DNA from: Alphaproteobacteria bacterium
Lineage (GTDB): Bacteria > Pseudomonadota > Alphaproteobacteria > Bin95
Assembly: GCA_022825195.1 (NCBI GenBank)
Contig: JAJDYL010000072.1
Coordinates: 1 to 35,989, forward strand
DNA length: 35,989 nt
Direction: 5' to 3'
A model generated the notes under the pieces. The model saw only the letters and a list, made by a program, of their open reading frames with translations, was not told where the DNA came from and ran no database searches. Below are positions 14,833 through 23,317 of this stretch, piece after piece. Each line of letters begins with the position of its first letter. Position 1 is the stretch's first letter. Made by a program: the position numbers and the translations under genes.

Positions 14833-17265
14833 ATGCGCACTCATGCCCGGGCCGTGGTCATAGGCGGCGGTTGCGTCGGCGTCTCGGTCGCCTACCACCT
14901 CGCGAAGCTGGGCTGGTCGGACACCGTGCTGCTGGAGAAGTCGGAGCTGACGGCGGGCTCCACCTGGCATGCGGCGGGCCTGCTGCCGCTGTTCAACATG
15001 AGCTACAGCGTCGGCCAGATCCACAAATATTCGGTCGATCTCTACAAGACGCTGGAAGCCGAAACCGGGCAGGATGTGAGCTTCCACGTCACCGGCAATC
15101 TCAGGCTCGCGACCAACCGCGACCGCATGGACGAGTACCGGAAATATTGCGGCACCGCGAACACCATCGGCGTGCCGTTCGAGATGATCGGACCCGACGA
15201 AGTTCGGGCCCTGTGGCCGCTGGCGAACACGCAGGGGCTGGCGGGCGCGCTGTTCCACCCGCATGACGGCCATGTGGCCCCGGTCGATCTCACCAACGCG
15301 CTGGCGACCGGCGCGCGCTCGGGCGGCGCGGAGATCCGCCGCCACACGAAGGTCGTGGACATCCGGCCCGAGCCGGACGGCGCGTGGCGGGTCGTGACCG
15401 ACAAGGGCGAGATTGTCGCCGAACATGTGGTGACCGCTACGGGCTCCTGGTGCCGCCAGACGCTGGCGATGGTCGGCCTCGACGTGCCGGTCATTCCGGT
15501 CGAGCACCAGTATATCGTGACCGATTCGCACCCTGCGCTGACCGCCCGCCATGCCGAGGGCCTGCCGGAAATGCCGGTGCTGCGGGAGAGCGACGCCTCC
15601 TACTATCTTCGCGAGGAGCGCGACGGGCTGATCCTCGGTCCTTACGAAACGGGCGCCCCCGCCTGCTTCGTGGACGGCGTGCCCGACGATTTCGGGCAGG
15701 AGCTGTTTCCCGGCGACCTGGACCGGCTCGAGCCCCACATCGAGGCGGCGATCCACCGCGTGCCGATCTTCGGCGAAGCCGGCATCAAGGACGTGGTGAA
15801 CGGCGCCATTCCCTACACGCCCGACGGCAACCCGCTGATCGGTCCGGCCTACGGCCTGAGGAACTTCTGGCTCGCCGAGGGCTTCAGTTTCGGCGTGACG
15901 GCGGCCGGCGGGGCCGGGCGCTTCCTCGCGGAATGGATGGACAGCGGCGAGCCGCCCATAGACCTGATCGCCGTGGACCCGCGCCGGTTCGGCGCCTACG
16001 CGAACAAGAGCTACGCGGTCGAGAAGAACGAGGAAGCCTACCGCAACGTCTTCACCGTCCACTATCCGGACGAGGAACGCCCGGCGGCGCGGCCGGCGAA
16101 GACGAGCCCGGTTCACGGCCGGCACGAGGCGGCGGGAGCGGTGTTCGGGCAGCGCTACGGATGGGAGCGGCCCAACTGGTTCGCGCCGGCCGACGTGCCC
16201 GCGCGCGACGAGTGGAGCTTCCGGCGCACCAACTGGTTCGCGCATGTGGGCGAAGAATGCCGGGCCGCGCGCGAGCGGGTGGGGCTGATCGACATTACCG
16301 GCTTTTCCAAGTTCCGCGTTTCAGGCTCCGGCGCGGAGGCGTTCCTGGACGGGCTGCTGGCCAACCGGATGCCGAAAAAGACGGGCGCGCTTCGCCTCGG
16401 CCATGCGCTGACATCGACCGGCGGCGTCCGTTCCGAGTTCTCGATCATGCGGGACGGGCCGGACGAGTTCTACCTGGTGTCCTCGGGCGCGGCGGAACGC
16501 TACGACCACGACTACCTGGCCAAGGCCCTGCCCGGCGACGGCTCCGTCGGCCTCGACAACATCACCGAACGCCACGGCGTACTGGTATTGGTGGGTCCCC
16601 GGTCCCGCGCCGTGCTGCAGAAGCTGACCGACACGGACCTCTCCAACGAGGCCTTCCCCTGGCTTACCGGCCGGCACATCCGCGTCGGCATGGCCCCGGT
16701 GCGCGCGCTGCGCGTCAATTTCGTGGGCGAGCTCGGATGGGAACTCCACCACCCGATCGAGTACCAGACCGGGCTCTACGACGCGCTCATGGCGGCGGGC
16801 GCGGAATTCGGCATCGGCGGGGTCGGCATGCGGGCGATGGAGTCGCTCCGGGTCGAGAAGTCCTACCGCATGTGGGGCATGGACCTCACGACCGAATATT
16901 CCGCCTTCGAGGCCGGCCTCGACCGTTTCATCGCGCTCAACAAGCCGGCTTTCCTCGGCCGCGACGCGCTGGTCCGGCAAAGGGAGGAAGGCGTGCCCCA
17001 GGCATTCGTTACCCTGGAGGTGGACGCGGACGACGCCGACCCCTGGGGCAACGAGCCGGTCCATCTGGACGGGGAGATGGTCGGCCGCGCAACCTCGGGC
17101 GTGTTCGGCCACACGGTCGGCCGGAGCCTCGCGCTGGCTTATGTGCGACCGGAAGCGGCAGCGGTCGGCACCGGGCTCACCATCGACATCCTCGGCAGCC
17201 GCCGGGCTGCCCGCGTCATCCCGGAATCGCCCCACGACCCCGAAAACGAGCGGCTCAGGGCGTAG
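14833..17265 (+). CDS. Dimethylglycine/sarcosine dehydrogenase-type FAD protein with GcvT domain
   Basis: This is an 810-residue two-part enzyme. Residues 1-400 are a DAO-type FAD oxidoreductase with the dinucleotide motif VVIGGGCVGVSVAYHLAKLG (8-27). The segment GSTWHAAGL places His46 at the position that binds FAD covalently in mammalian DMGDH and SARDH. Residues about 430-800 are the aminomethyltransferase (GcvT) fold plus its C-terminal barrel (VGLIDITGFSKFRVSG, LVGPRSRAVLQKL, RVNFVGELGWELHHP, RAMESLRVEKSYRMWGMDL). The family oxidatively demethylates N-methylated glycines, transferring the one-carbon unit to THF. AGAGGGAAGGAG precedes the ATG. The exact substrate (dimethylglycine, sarcosine or another N-methyl amine) is open. 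Its end overlaps the convergent phosphofructokinase gene by 11 bp. Confidence 0.9.
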   Translation: MRTHARAVVIGGGCVGVSVAYHLAKLGWSDTVLLEKSELTAGSTWHAAGLLPLFNMSYSVGQIHKYSVDLYKTLEAETGQDVSFHVTGNLRLATNRDRMDEYRKYCGTANTIGVPFEMIGPDEVRALWPLANTQGLAGALFHPHDGHVAPVDLTNALATGARSGGAEIRRHTKVVDIRPEPDGAWRVVTDKGEIVAEHVVTATGSWCRQTLAMVGLDVPVIPVEHQYIVTDSHPALTARHAEGLPEMPVLRESDASYYLREERDGLILGPYETGAPACFVDGVPDDFGQELFPGDLDRLEPHIEAAIHRVPIFGEAGIKDVVNGAIPYTPDGNPLIGPAYGLRNFWLAEGFSFGVTAAGGAGRFLAEWMDSGEPPIDLIAVDPRRFGAYANKSYAVEKNEEAYRNVFTVHYPDEERPAARPAKTSPVHGRHEAAGAVFGQRYGWERPNWFAPADVPARDEWSFRRTNWFAHVGEECRAARERVGLIDITGFSKFRVSGSGAEAFLDGLLANRMPKKTGALRLGHALTSTGGVRSEFSIMRDGPDEFYLVSSGAAERYDHDYLAKALPGDGSVGLDNITERHGVLVLVGPRSRAVLQKLTDTDLSNEAFPWLTGRHIRVGMAPVRALRVNFVGELGWELHHPIEYQTGLYDALMAAGAEFGIGGVGMRAMESLRVEKSYRMWGMDLTTEYSAFEAGLDRFIALNKPAFLGRDALVRQREEGVPQAFVTLEVDADDADPWGNEPVHLDGEMVGRATSGVFGHTVGRSLALAYVRPEAAAVGTGLTIDILGSRRAARVIPESPHDPENERLRA

Positions 17266-18352
17266 GGACGCCGTCTCCGAGGGAGATGCCGAGCGAACGC
17301 GCGGTATGCACCAGCGGGCCGTCCAGATCAACGGCGGCGTAGGTCCTGATCGCTTCTTCCAGCGGCACGTCGATGACCGTCCGGTTGCGCCATGCGACCA
17401 GGCGGTCGTGGCGTCCTTCGGCCAGCACGTCCACCGCGTGAACGCCGAACGCCGAGGCGATGAGCCGGTCCTGCGCGATCGGCGTGCCGCCGCGCTGGAT
17501 ATGCCCCAGCACGGCGACGCGGGTCTCCGCGCCGGTCAACTCCTCCAGCCGCGCCGCCACCCACTGCCCGATGCCTCCATAGCTCGCGCTCTCGCCGGCC
17601 ACCTGCCGCACCGCCTCGCCCGCCTCGGTGCGCACCGCTTCCGCCACGACCACCAGCGCGAAATTGCGCCCATGGGCCTTCAGCCCGCGTATCTTGGCGG
17701 CGACATGGGCGAGGTCGTGGGGGATTTCCGGTATCAGGATGGCGTCCGCGCCGCCGGCAATGCCCGCCGAAAGCGCGATATGGCCCGCATCCCGGCCCAT
17801 CACCTCCAGCACCATCACCCTGTCGTGGCTGGCCGCCGTCGGCTGGAGATGATCGAGCGCCTCGGTCGCGGCCGCCACGGCGCTGGCGTGGCCGACCGCC
17901 GTCTCGGTCGATCCCACATCGTTGTCGATGGTCTTGGGGATGCCGACCAGCCGGATGCCGCCCTGCTGCGCCAGCCGGCGCAGGATCGCGAAGCTGCCGT
18001 CGCCGCCGATGCCGATCAGCGCGTCCAGCCTGAGCTGCCGGTAGCCCTCGATGATCTCCTCCGAGCGGTCGATCCTGGAACCGTCCGGCATCGGATAGTC
18101 GAAGGCGTTGCCCCTGTTGGTCGTGCCCAGCACGGTACCGCCGCGCCGCAGCAGTTCGCCGGTAAAGCGGGTCGGCTCCAGCACCTCGTATTGCAGGGGT
18201 CTCGACAGCAGGCCGAGCGTGCCTTTCTGGATACCGACCACCGTCCAGCCGCGGTTTACATTCGCATGCAGCGTCACGGCCCGGACAGCGGCATTCAGGC
18301 CGGCGCAATCGCCGCCGCTGGTGAGGATTCCAATCCGCCTGATCTCGCTCAC
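17255..18352 (-). CDS. pfkA: 6-phosphofructokinase, group III (mixed ATP/PPi type)
   Basis: The 365-residue protein phosphorylates fructose-6-phosphate. Motifs are ILTSGGDCAGLNAAVR at the N-terminus, GTTNRGNAF, GIGGDGSFAIL (GGDGS at 116-120), PKTIDND at 139-145, LEVMGRDAGHIAL and VLGHIQRGGTP. The Gly in GGDGS is typical of ATP enzymes (PPi enzymes have GGDD), while Lys140 in PKTIDND is typical of PPi and group III enzymes (ATP enzymes have PGTIDND). The combination indicates the mixed-substrate group III family, so the phosphoryl donor is not settled by sequence. It is divergent from the DUF465 gene with a 47-bp spacer and converges on the DMGDH gene. Confidence 0.93.
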   Translation of the reverse strand: MSEIRRIGILTSGGDCAGLNAAVRAVTLHANVNRGWTVVGIQKGTLGLLSRPLQYEVLEPTRFTGELLRRGGTVLGTTNRGNAFDYPMPDGSRIDRSEEIIEGYRQLRLDALIGIGGDGSFAILRRLAQQGGIRLVGIPKTIDNDVGSTETAVGHASAVAAATEALDHLQPTAASHDRVMVLEVMGRDAGHIALSAGIAGGADAILIPEIPHDLAHVAAKIRGLKAHGRNFALVVVAEAVRTEAGEAVRQVAGESASYGGIGQWVAARLEELTGAETRVAVLGHIQRGGTPIAQDRLIASAFGVHAVDVLAEGRHDRLVAWRNRTVIDVPLEEAIRTYAAVDLDGPLVHTARSLGISLGDGVPTP

Positions 18353-18365
18353 CGGTCCCGCCTCT

Positions 18366-18373
18366 GCTATAGT
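18366..18373 (+). promoter_or_regulatory. Extended -10 promoter element for the DUF465 gene
   Basis: The sequence TGC-TATAGT (18365-18373) in the 47-bp pfkA/DUF465 spacer is a good extended -10 box. The -35 position (TCGCTC) is weak. It would place transcription start about 20 bp before the ATG at 18400. Confidence 0.4.
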
Positions 18374-18399
18374 GAATGCAGAGACGGAGCATAGGTGAA

Positions 18400-18609
18400 A
18401 TGGCCAGTCCGACGGAAGACGACGCGAAGGTCGCGAGGCTGGCCGCGTTGCGTTCCGAACATGCAGATCTCGACTATGCCATCGCCGCGCTTACCGAGAA
18501 GGTCCCCTTCGACCAGTTGCAGGTTCAGCGGCTCAAGAAGCGGAAGCTGTGGCTGCGGGACATGATTGCGAGGCTGGAGGCGCAGGGCCATCCGGACCTG
18601 ATCGCCTGA
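18400..18609 (+). CDS. DUF465 (YdcH-like) small protein
   Basis: The 69-residue protein matches DUF465: LRSEHADLDYAIAALTEKVP followed by FDQLQVQRLKKRKLWLRDMI. The family is a short antiparallel helical hairpin with the invariant RLKKRKL segment and no established function. I prefer the ATG at 18400, preceded by AGGTGAA, over an in-frame ATG at 18376. It lies 60 bp upstream of purE on the same strand; the spacer holds a GC-rich inverted repeat (GCCGG...CCGGC) but no T-tract, so read-through into purEK is possible. Confidence 0.9.
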   Translation: MASPTEDDAKVARLAALRSEHADLDYAIAALTEKVPFDQLQVQRLKKRKLWLRDMIARLEAQGHPDLIA

Positions 18610-18669
18610 GCGTTTTCCCCCGTGCCGGCCCGGCGCCGGCGGATTTCGAACAGCAGGAAGGGCTGAATC

Positions 18670-19158
18670 ATGGTCGAGGCCGCCGTTCGCATCGGTATCG
18701 TCATGGGCAGCCAGTCGGACTGGGGCGTGCTCCGGCGGGCCGCCGAGACGCTGGACGCGCTCGAACTGCCTCACGAGGCGCGCATCGTCTCCGCGCACCG
18801 GACCCCCGACCGCCTCTACGACTATGCCCGCTCGGCCCGCGAGCGCGGCCTGATGGCGGTGATTGCGGGCGCCGGCGGCGCGGCGCACCTGCCGGGAATG
18901 GTGGCCTCGATGACGATCCTGCCGGTCTTCGGCGTGCCGATGCCGAGCCGCGCGCTGTCCGGCCTCGACAGCCTGCTGTCCATCGTGCAGATGCCGGCGG
19001 GCGTTCCGGTGGGCACGCTCGCCATCGGCGAAGCCGGCGCCGTCAACGCCGCATTGCTCGCCGCCAGCGTCGTCGCCCTGTCCGACCCGGCGCTCGCCGA
19101 GAGGCTCCAGGCGTGGCGGGACCGGCAGACCGCGGCCGTCGCCGAAACCCCCGCATGA
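18670..19158 (+). CDS. purE: N5-carboxyaminoimidazole ribonucleotide mutase
   Basis: The 162-residue class I PurE converts N5-CAIR to CAIR in purine synthesis. [16 protein letters not shown], the SAHRTPDR loop with its catalytic His, [15 protein letters not shown] and [20 protein letters not shown] are all present, at normal length. GGAAGGG precedes the ATG. The stop overlaps the purK start as ATGA (19155-19158), and PurK makes its substrate, so the pair forms a coupled operon. Confidence 0.97.
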   Translation: MVEAAVRIGIVMGSQSDWGVLRRAAETLDALELPHEARIVSAHRTPDRLYDYARSARERGLMAVIAGAGGAAHLPGMVASMTILPVFGVPMPSRALSGLDSLLSIVQMPAGVPVGTLAIGEAGAVNAALLAASVVALSDPALAERLQAWRDRQTAAVAETPA

Positions 19159-20219
19159 CCCGGATTCCGCCGGGCGGCGCCATCGGCATTTTCGGCGGCG
19201 GCCAGCTCGGGCGCATGACGGCCCTTGCGGCCGCGCGCCTCGGATATCGCTGCCATGTCTTCTGCCCCGAGGCGGAGAGCCCCGCCGTCGAGGTCTCCGC
19301 CGCCGCCACGATTGCGGACTATGCCGACCTTTCGGCGCTCGACGCCTTCTCCGGGTCGATAGATGTCGCAACCTTCGAGTTCGAGAACGTCCCCCACGAG
19401 GCCGTGGCCCGGGTGGCGGCAAGGGTGCCCGTGAGGCCGGGATGGGAGGCGCTCCGGACCAGCCAGGACCGCGCCGTGGAAAAGCGCTTCCTCAACGCCG
19501 TCGGGCTGGAGACGGCTCCCTGGACCGAAATCCGCTCCGCCGACGACCTCCGGCAGGCGCCCTGCCCCGGCATACTGAAGACGGCCAGGCTCGGTTATGA
19601 CGGCAAGGGGCAGATGCGGCTCGCCGAAGGCTTCGATGCCGAGGCGGTCTGGAAGGCGTTCGGCGCCGAACGCGGCGTGGCGGAAGCGCTTGTCGATTTT
19701 TCGGCCGAAATCTCGGCCATCGCCGCGCGGGGGGAAGACGGCTCGGTCGCCGTCTTCGATGTCGCGCGGAACGACCACCGGGACGGCATTCTGAGACAGA
19801 CGACGGTACCCGCGCGGATTCCGGACCCCGTGGCCGTCGAGGCGCAGGCGATGGCGGCGCGGGCTGCGGAAGCGCTCGATCTGGTGGGGCTTCTGGCGGT
19901 CGAGTTCTTCGTCACCGGCGACGGGCGGCTGCTCGCCAACGAGATCGCGCCCCGGCCGCACAATTCGGGCCACTGGACGCAGGATGCCTGCGGGACCGAC
20001 CAGTTCGAGCAGTTCGTCCGCGCCGTCGCCGGCCTGCCGCTCGGCGACCCGGCGCGGCACAGCGATGCGGAGATGGTCAACCTGCTCGGCGGCGAGGTTC
20101 GGTCATGGCCCGACCTGCTCGCCGAACCGGGGGCCTGCCTCCACCTTTACGGGAAACGCGAGGTCCGGCCCGGCCGCAAGATGGGCCATGTCACCCGCCT
20201 GTCACCGAAAACGCGGTGA
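19155..20219 (+). CDS. purK: N5-carboxyaminoimidazole ribonucleotide synthase
   Basis: The 354-residue ATP-grasp enzyme carboxylates AIR to N5-CAIR using ATP and bicarbonate. [20 protein letters not shown] marks the N-terminal domain, EFENVP and the [12 protein letters not shown] block follow, [12 protein letters not shown] is the ATP-grasp glycine loop, and [14 protein letters not shown] is the metal/substrate motif. The ATGA overlap with purE fixes the start. The last 18 bp overlap the convergent COQ9-family gene. Confidence 0.96.
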   Translation: MTRIPPGGAIGIFGGGQLGRMTALAAARLGYRCHVFCPEAESPAVEVSAAATIADYADLSALDAFSGSIDVATFEFENVPHEAVARVAARVPVRPGWEALRTSQDRAVEKRFLNAVGLETAPWTEIRSADDLRQAPCPGILKTARLGYDGKGQMRLAEGFDAEAVWKAFGAERGVAEALVDFSAEISAIAARGEDGSVAVFDVARNDHRDGILRQTTVPARIPDPVAVEAQAMAARAAEALDLVGLLAVEFFVTGDGRLLANEIAPRPHNSGHWTQDACGTDQFEQFVRAVAGLPLGDPARHSDAEMVNLLGGEVRSWPDLLAEPGACLHLYGKREVRPGRKMGHVTRLSPKTR

Positions 20220-20843
20220 AAACGCCCGGAAGCGCGGCAGCCGCTCGACGCACCGTGTCAATCTCGCCCGCGTCCTGGCGATGGACGCGATATCCTCGAG
20301 CCGGCGGTCGAGGAAGTCCCAGGTCGCCTCCAGCCCTTCGGACCGGTCGTTCAGCCACACTTGCAGCACCGCCGCATAGAGCCCCGCAAGCGTGGCCCGC
20401 CTGGTGTAGTAGCTGAAGTCCGTGCTGCGGTCGTCCGCAAGCAGCCAGACCGCATCCACCGTGCGGTAGAGGGACCGCAACGCCAGAGGGGCGTTGTGCG
20501 GCAGCGACAGCCGCGCCGCCGCGCGGCGAATGGCTTCGCGGTGCGGCGCATTCCGCTCCAGCCGGGCGCGCAGCGCCGCCCGGACCGTCGCGCCAACGCC
20601 CGCGGGAGCGGGATCCAGGGCCGAAACGTCCTCGATCATGCGCCGGTCGGCGAGCGCCATATGCACGTCGATCGCCTCCATCGGCCCGCGGGGAAAGAGC
20701 ACCGCCGCCTCGCGTTCGTCGAGGCCGGCGGCCTCCGCGCCGGCCCGGAGCGCGGCCATGGTCCAGCCGTCGAAGGCGATATGAGGCAGCGCCGCCTCCA
20801 CGACGCGTTCCCGAAGCTGTTCCCTGCTTGCCTGCTCGACCAT
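20202..20843 (-). CDS. COQ9-family protein (rpsU-divergent)
   Basis: The 213-residue protein fits the COQ9/'rpsU-divergently transcribed' family: a TetR-like N-terminal helical part (EQLRERVVEAALPHIAFDGW, TMAALRAGAEAAGL, LFPRGPMEAID), then a C-terminal half with SLYRTVDAVWLLADDRSTDF and YYTRRATLAGLYAAVLQVWL. COQ9 binds lipid and presents ubiquinone intermediates to COQ7 in mitochondria; a similar role in ubiquinone synthesis is inferred. It is indeed divergent from rpsU, with 117 bp between starts, the arrangement for which the family was named. Confidence 0.92.
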   Translation of the reverse strand: MVEQASREQLRERVVEAALPHIAFDGWTMAALRAGAEAAGLDEREAAVLFPRGPMEAIDVHMALADRRMIEDVSALDPAPAGVGATVRAALRARLERNAPHREAIRRAAARLSLPHNAPLALRSLYRTVDAVWLLADDRSTDFSYYTRRATLAGLYAAVLQVWLNDRSEGLEATWDFLDRRLEDIASIARTRARLTRCVERLPRFRAFSPRFR

Positions 20844-20910
20844 GACGCACCTGCCCCGGCGGCGGATGCGCGGCCTGCGCCGATCCGCCCTTCTGCACAG
20901 CCATCCTCCG

Positions 20911-20919
20911 TGCTATAAC
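20911..20919 (+). promoter_or_regulatory. Extended -10 promoter element for rpsU
   Basis: TGC-TATAAC (20911-20919) lies about 42 bp before the proposed rpsU GTG, in the COQ9/rpsU divergent spacer. The -35 region (TTCTGC, 17 bp upstream) is poor. The form matches -10 boxes often seen in alphaproteobacteria. Confidence 0.45.
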
Positions 20920-20960
20920 CGCGCCCCTTGCAGCCGATGCCGAAGGAGCACCGAGCACCC

Positions 20961-21164
20961 GTGCATGTTACCGTCCGTGACAATAATGTCGATCAGGCGC
21001 TCAGGGCGCTGAAGAAGAAAATGCAGCGCGAAGGCATTTTTCGGGAGATGAAACTCCGCCGTTCTTATGAAAAGCCTTCGGAAAAACGCGCCCGAGAGCA
21101 GGCCGAGGCCGTGCGCCGCCATCGCAAACTGATGCGCAAGCGTCTGGAGCGCGAAGGATACTAG
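20961..21164 (+). CDS. rpsU: 30S ribosomal protein S21
   Basis: The 67-residue protein is S21: [40 protein letters not shown] and a basic C-terminal tail. I prefer the GTG at 20961, which gives the conserved short N-terminus ([11 protein letters not shown]). GGAG at 20944-20947 is the only nearby ribosome binding site, although its 13-nt spacing is long. An ATG at 20940 would add seven residues and lacks such a site. It is divergent from COQ9 and 7 bp upstream of an acyl-CoA synthetase gene. Confidence 0.95.
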   Translation: MHVTVRDNNVDQALRALKKKMQREGIFREMKLRRSYEKPSEKRAREQAEAVRRHRKLMRKRLEREGY

Positions 21165-21171
21165 CCCGGTC

Positions 21172-22797
21172 ATGGGCGCCTACGACCGGGGCCTGGACCG
21201 GCAGGCGGCCAATTACGAGCCGCTGACGCCGCTCTCCTTCCTGCAGCGAACAGCCTGGATTTTTCCGGACCGCCCGTCCGTGGTGCATGGCCGGCGCCGC
21301 TTCACCTGGAGCGAGACCCGCCAACGCTGCCACAGGCTTGCCGACGCGCTCGCCCGGCGCGGTATCGGCAAGGGCGACACCGTGGCCGTCATGGCCGCCA
21401 ACACGCCGGAGATGCTGGAGTGCCATTTCGGCGTGCCCATGACGGGCGCCGTGCTCAACACGATGAACGTCCGCCTGGACGCCCCGGCCATCGCCTTCAT
21501 GCTCGAGCACGGCGAGGCGAAGGCCGTCTTGGTCGACCGGGAATTCTCCGCCACGGTCCGCGAGGCGCTCGCCGGGCTCGGACGCGGGATACTGGCCGTC
21601 GATATCGACGACCCGGAATATGACGGGCCGGGAGGCCCTGTCGGGGACCTCGACTATGAGGCGCTGCTCGCGGAAGGCGACCCCGATTGCCCCTATTCGC
21701 CGCCGGCCGACGAGTGGGATGCCATTTCGCTGAACTACACGTCCGGCACGACGGGCAATCCGAAGGGCGTGGTCTACCACCATCGCGGCGCCTGGCTGAA
21801 CGCGACCGGGAACACGATGGCATGGCAGATGCAGCTCCATCCGGTCTATCTGTGGACGCTGCCGATGTTCCACTGCAACGGCTGGTGTTTCCCCTGGACG
21901 ATTACCGCCCAGGCCGGGACGCATGTGTGCCTGCGCCGGGTGGAGGCGGAGCGGATTTTCAACGCCATCGCCGAGGAAGGCGTGACGCATTTCTGCGGCG
22001 CGCCGATCGTGCTCAACATGCTGCTGCACGCGCCGCAGGAACAGCGCCGCAGCTTCGGCCACCGCGTCCAGGTGATGACCGCCGCGGCTCCCCCGCCCCC
22101 GTCCACGCTGGAGGGCATGGAGGCGATGGGCTTCGACATCACCCACACATACGGCCTGACGGAATGTTACGGCCCGGCCGTGGTCTCCGCCTGGAACAGC
22201 GACTGGGATTCGCTGCCCGGCGCCGGCCGCGCGGCGATGAAGGCGCGGCAGGGCGTGCGCTATCCGGTGCTCGAAGGCCTCACCGTCATGGACCCCGAGA
22301 CGATGGCCGAAACGCCCCGCGACGGCGAGACCATCGGCGAAGTGATGATGCGCGGCAATGTCGTGATGAAGGGCTATCTGAAGAACGAGGCCGCCAGCGA
22401 CGAGGCGTTTGCCGGCGGCTGGTTCCACACCGGCGATCTCGGCGTCATGCACGAGGACGGCTATATCGCGCTCAAGGACCGGTCGAAGGACATCATCATC
22501 TCGGGCGGCGAGAACATCTCGTCCGTCGAGGTGGAACAGGTCCTCTACCGGCATCCGGCGGTGCTGGAAGCCGCGGTGGTGGCCAGGCCGGACGAGAAAT
22601 GGGGCGAGTCGCCCTGCGCCTTCGTCGAAGCGCTCTCCGATGCAGAACCGACGGAGAGCGAGATCATCGCCTTCTGCCGGGACAACATGGCCCATTTCAA
22701 GGCCCCGCGCCGCGTCGTCTTCGGCCCGCTGCCCAAGACGTCCACCGGCAAGGTGCAGAAGTTCGTGCTCCGCGAGCAGGCGCGCGATCTGGACTGA
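21172..22797 (+). CDS. Acyl-CoA synthetase (AMP-forming, DmdB-like)
   Basis: The 541-residue protein is an ANL-superfamily ligase that activates a carboxylic acid with ATP and CoA. LNYTSGTTGNPKGVVYHHRG is the P-loop-like motif, WTLPMFHCNGWCFPWT and THTYGLTECYGP are the acyl-pocket and A5 motifs, GWFHTGDLGVMHEDGYI and DRSKDIIISGGENISS the A7/A8 hinge, and PKTSTGKVQKF holds the C-terminal catalytic Lys. The blocks YHHRGAWLNATGN and LPMFHCNGWCFPW are typical of the medium-chain/methylmercaptopropionate-CoA ligase branch; the actual acid is undetermined. The ATG at 21172 has a weak ribosome binding site and follows rpsU by 7 bp, so it may be partly expressed with it. Confidence 0.92.
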   Translation: MGAYDRGLDRQAANYEPLTPLSFLQRTAWIFPDRPSVVHGRRRFTWSETRQRCHRLADALARRGIGKGDTVAVMAANTPEMLECHFGVPMTGAVLNTMNVRLDAPAIAFMLEHGEAKAVLVDREFSATVREALAGLGRGILAVDIDDPEYDGPGGPVGDLDYEALLAEGDPDCPYSPPADEWDAISLNYTSGTTGNPKGVVYHHRGAWLNATGNTMAWQMQLHPVYLWTLPMFHCNGWCFPWTITAQAGTHVCLRRVEAERIFNAIAEEGVTHFCGAPIVLNMLLHAPQEQRRSFGHRVQVMTAAAPPPPSTLEGMEAMGFDITHTYGLTECYGPAVVSAWNSDWDSLPGAGRAAMKARQGVRYPVLEGLTVMDPETMAETPRDGETIGEVMMRGNVVMKGYLKNEAASDEAFAGGWFHTGDLGVMHEDGYIALKDRSKDIIISGGENISSVEVEQVLYRHPAVLEAAVVARPDEKWGESPCAFVEALSDAEPTESEIIAFCRDNMAHFKAPRRVVFGPLPKTSTGKVQKFVLREQARDLD

Positions 22798-22869
22798 AAG
22801 CCGGCGGACCCGGAGCAGGGTGGAGCGGCGGGCCTGTCTGGAATGCGGTTTTATGCGTGGTTCGTTCGC

Positions 22870-22888
22870 GAAAATTGAAGTAATTTTC
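22870..22888. terminator. Hairpin downstream of acyl-CoA synthetase
   Basis: GAAAATT-GAAGT-AATTTTC is a perfect 7-bp stem with a 5-nt loop, 72 bp after the stop codon. The stem is AT-rich and there is no clean T-tract, so terminator function is only possible. Confidence 0.3.
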
Positions 22889-22995
22889 CAATAGGACTTT
22901 ACTCCTGTCAGCCCGAAGCCATATGAAGCCGGACGGGGCGGCATCCGGAGGCCGCGCGGTGCGGGCCGGCGCGGACAGGGCCCCTGGGGGAGCAG

Positions 22996-23226
22996 ACAGG
23001 AGAGGTGCGCCTTCCGCCTGCCGCGCGCACGGGCGCGCGGGCAATCGGGCGCGCAAACCGCGCCGGCGCAAAACGCGCGCCCGCCCGCGCACGCAGGCCC
23101 ACGCGATACGCGCGGAACAGGGACGCCCTGCCGGCTGCCGGAAGCGATGGGAACCGGCCAACGGAAGGAGGCGCGAATGGCCCATGAACGGCATGGAACG
23201 GAGGCCGAACATGACAAAACATGACA
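22996..23226 (+). repeat. Dispersed GC-rich element, copy A
   Basis: Ordered blocks shared with 35451-35850: GACAGGAGAGGTGCGCC (22996-), CGCGCGCACG with GGGCAATC, AACCGCGCCG, CGATACGCGCGGAACAGGGA at 23103-23122, GAAGGAGGCGC before an ATG, and finally CATGACAAAACATGACA at 23210-23226. The order and spacing of blocks are conserved over the first ~180 bp, so this is a true repeat rather than shared composition. Confidence 0.65.
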
Positions 23227-23317
23227 TTCCATGACACCTCCGCAACCGTCGGGAACCTTCCCGGTGCCGGAGAAGTCGCTACCATCCCGCTGCGGCGGCC
23301 GAGAAGGAGGAACCGGC

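Larger units (their letters stand above)
22798..23317. other. 520-bp non-coding interval with hairpin and GC-rich repeat
   Basis: This gap between the acyl-CoA synthetase and the MetE-like gene starts with an AT-rich patch holding a perfect hairpin. It then becomes an extremely CG-dinucleotide-rich tract (about 22960-23120), followed by GGAAGGAGGCGC and the 17-mer CATGACAAAACATGACA. Frames across it are arginine/alanine-rich with no recognisable family. A 15-codon frame (ATG 23177) behind the Shine-Dalgarno-like GGAGG and a 7-codon frame (ATG 23211) are all that follow the repeat. Confidence 0.7.

Noticed and set aside
23001..23130. CRISPR-like or tandem repeat array in the CG-rich tract
   Set aside because: There are no regularly spaced identical repeats; only CG-dinucleotide-rich, irregular sequence.
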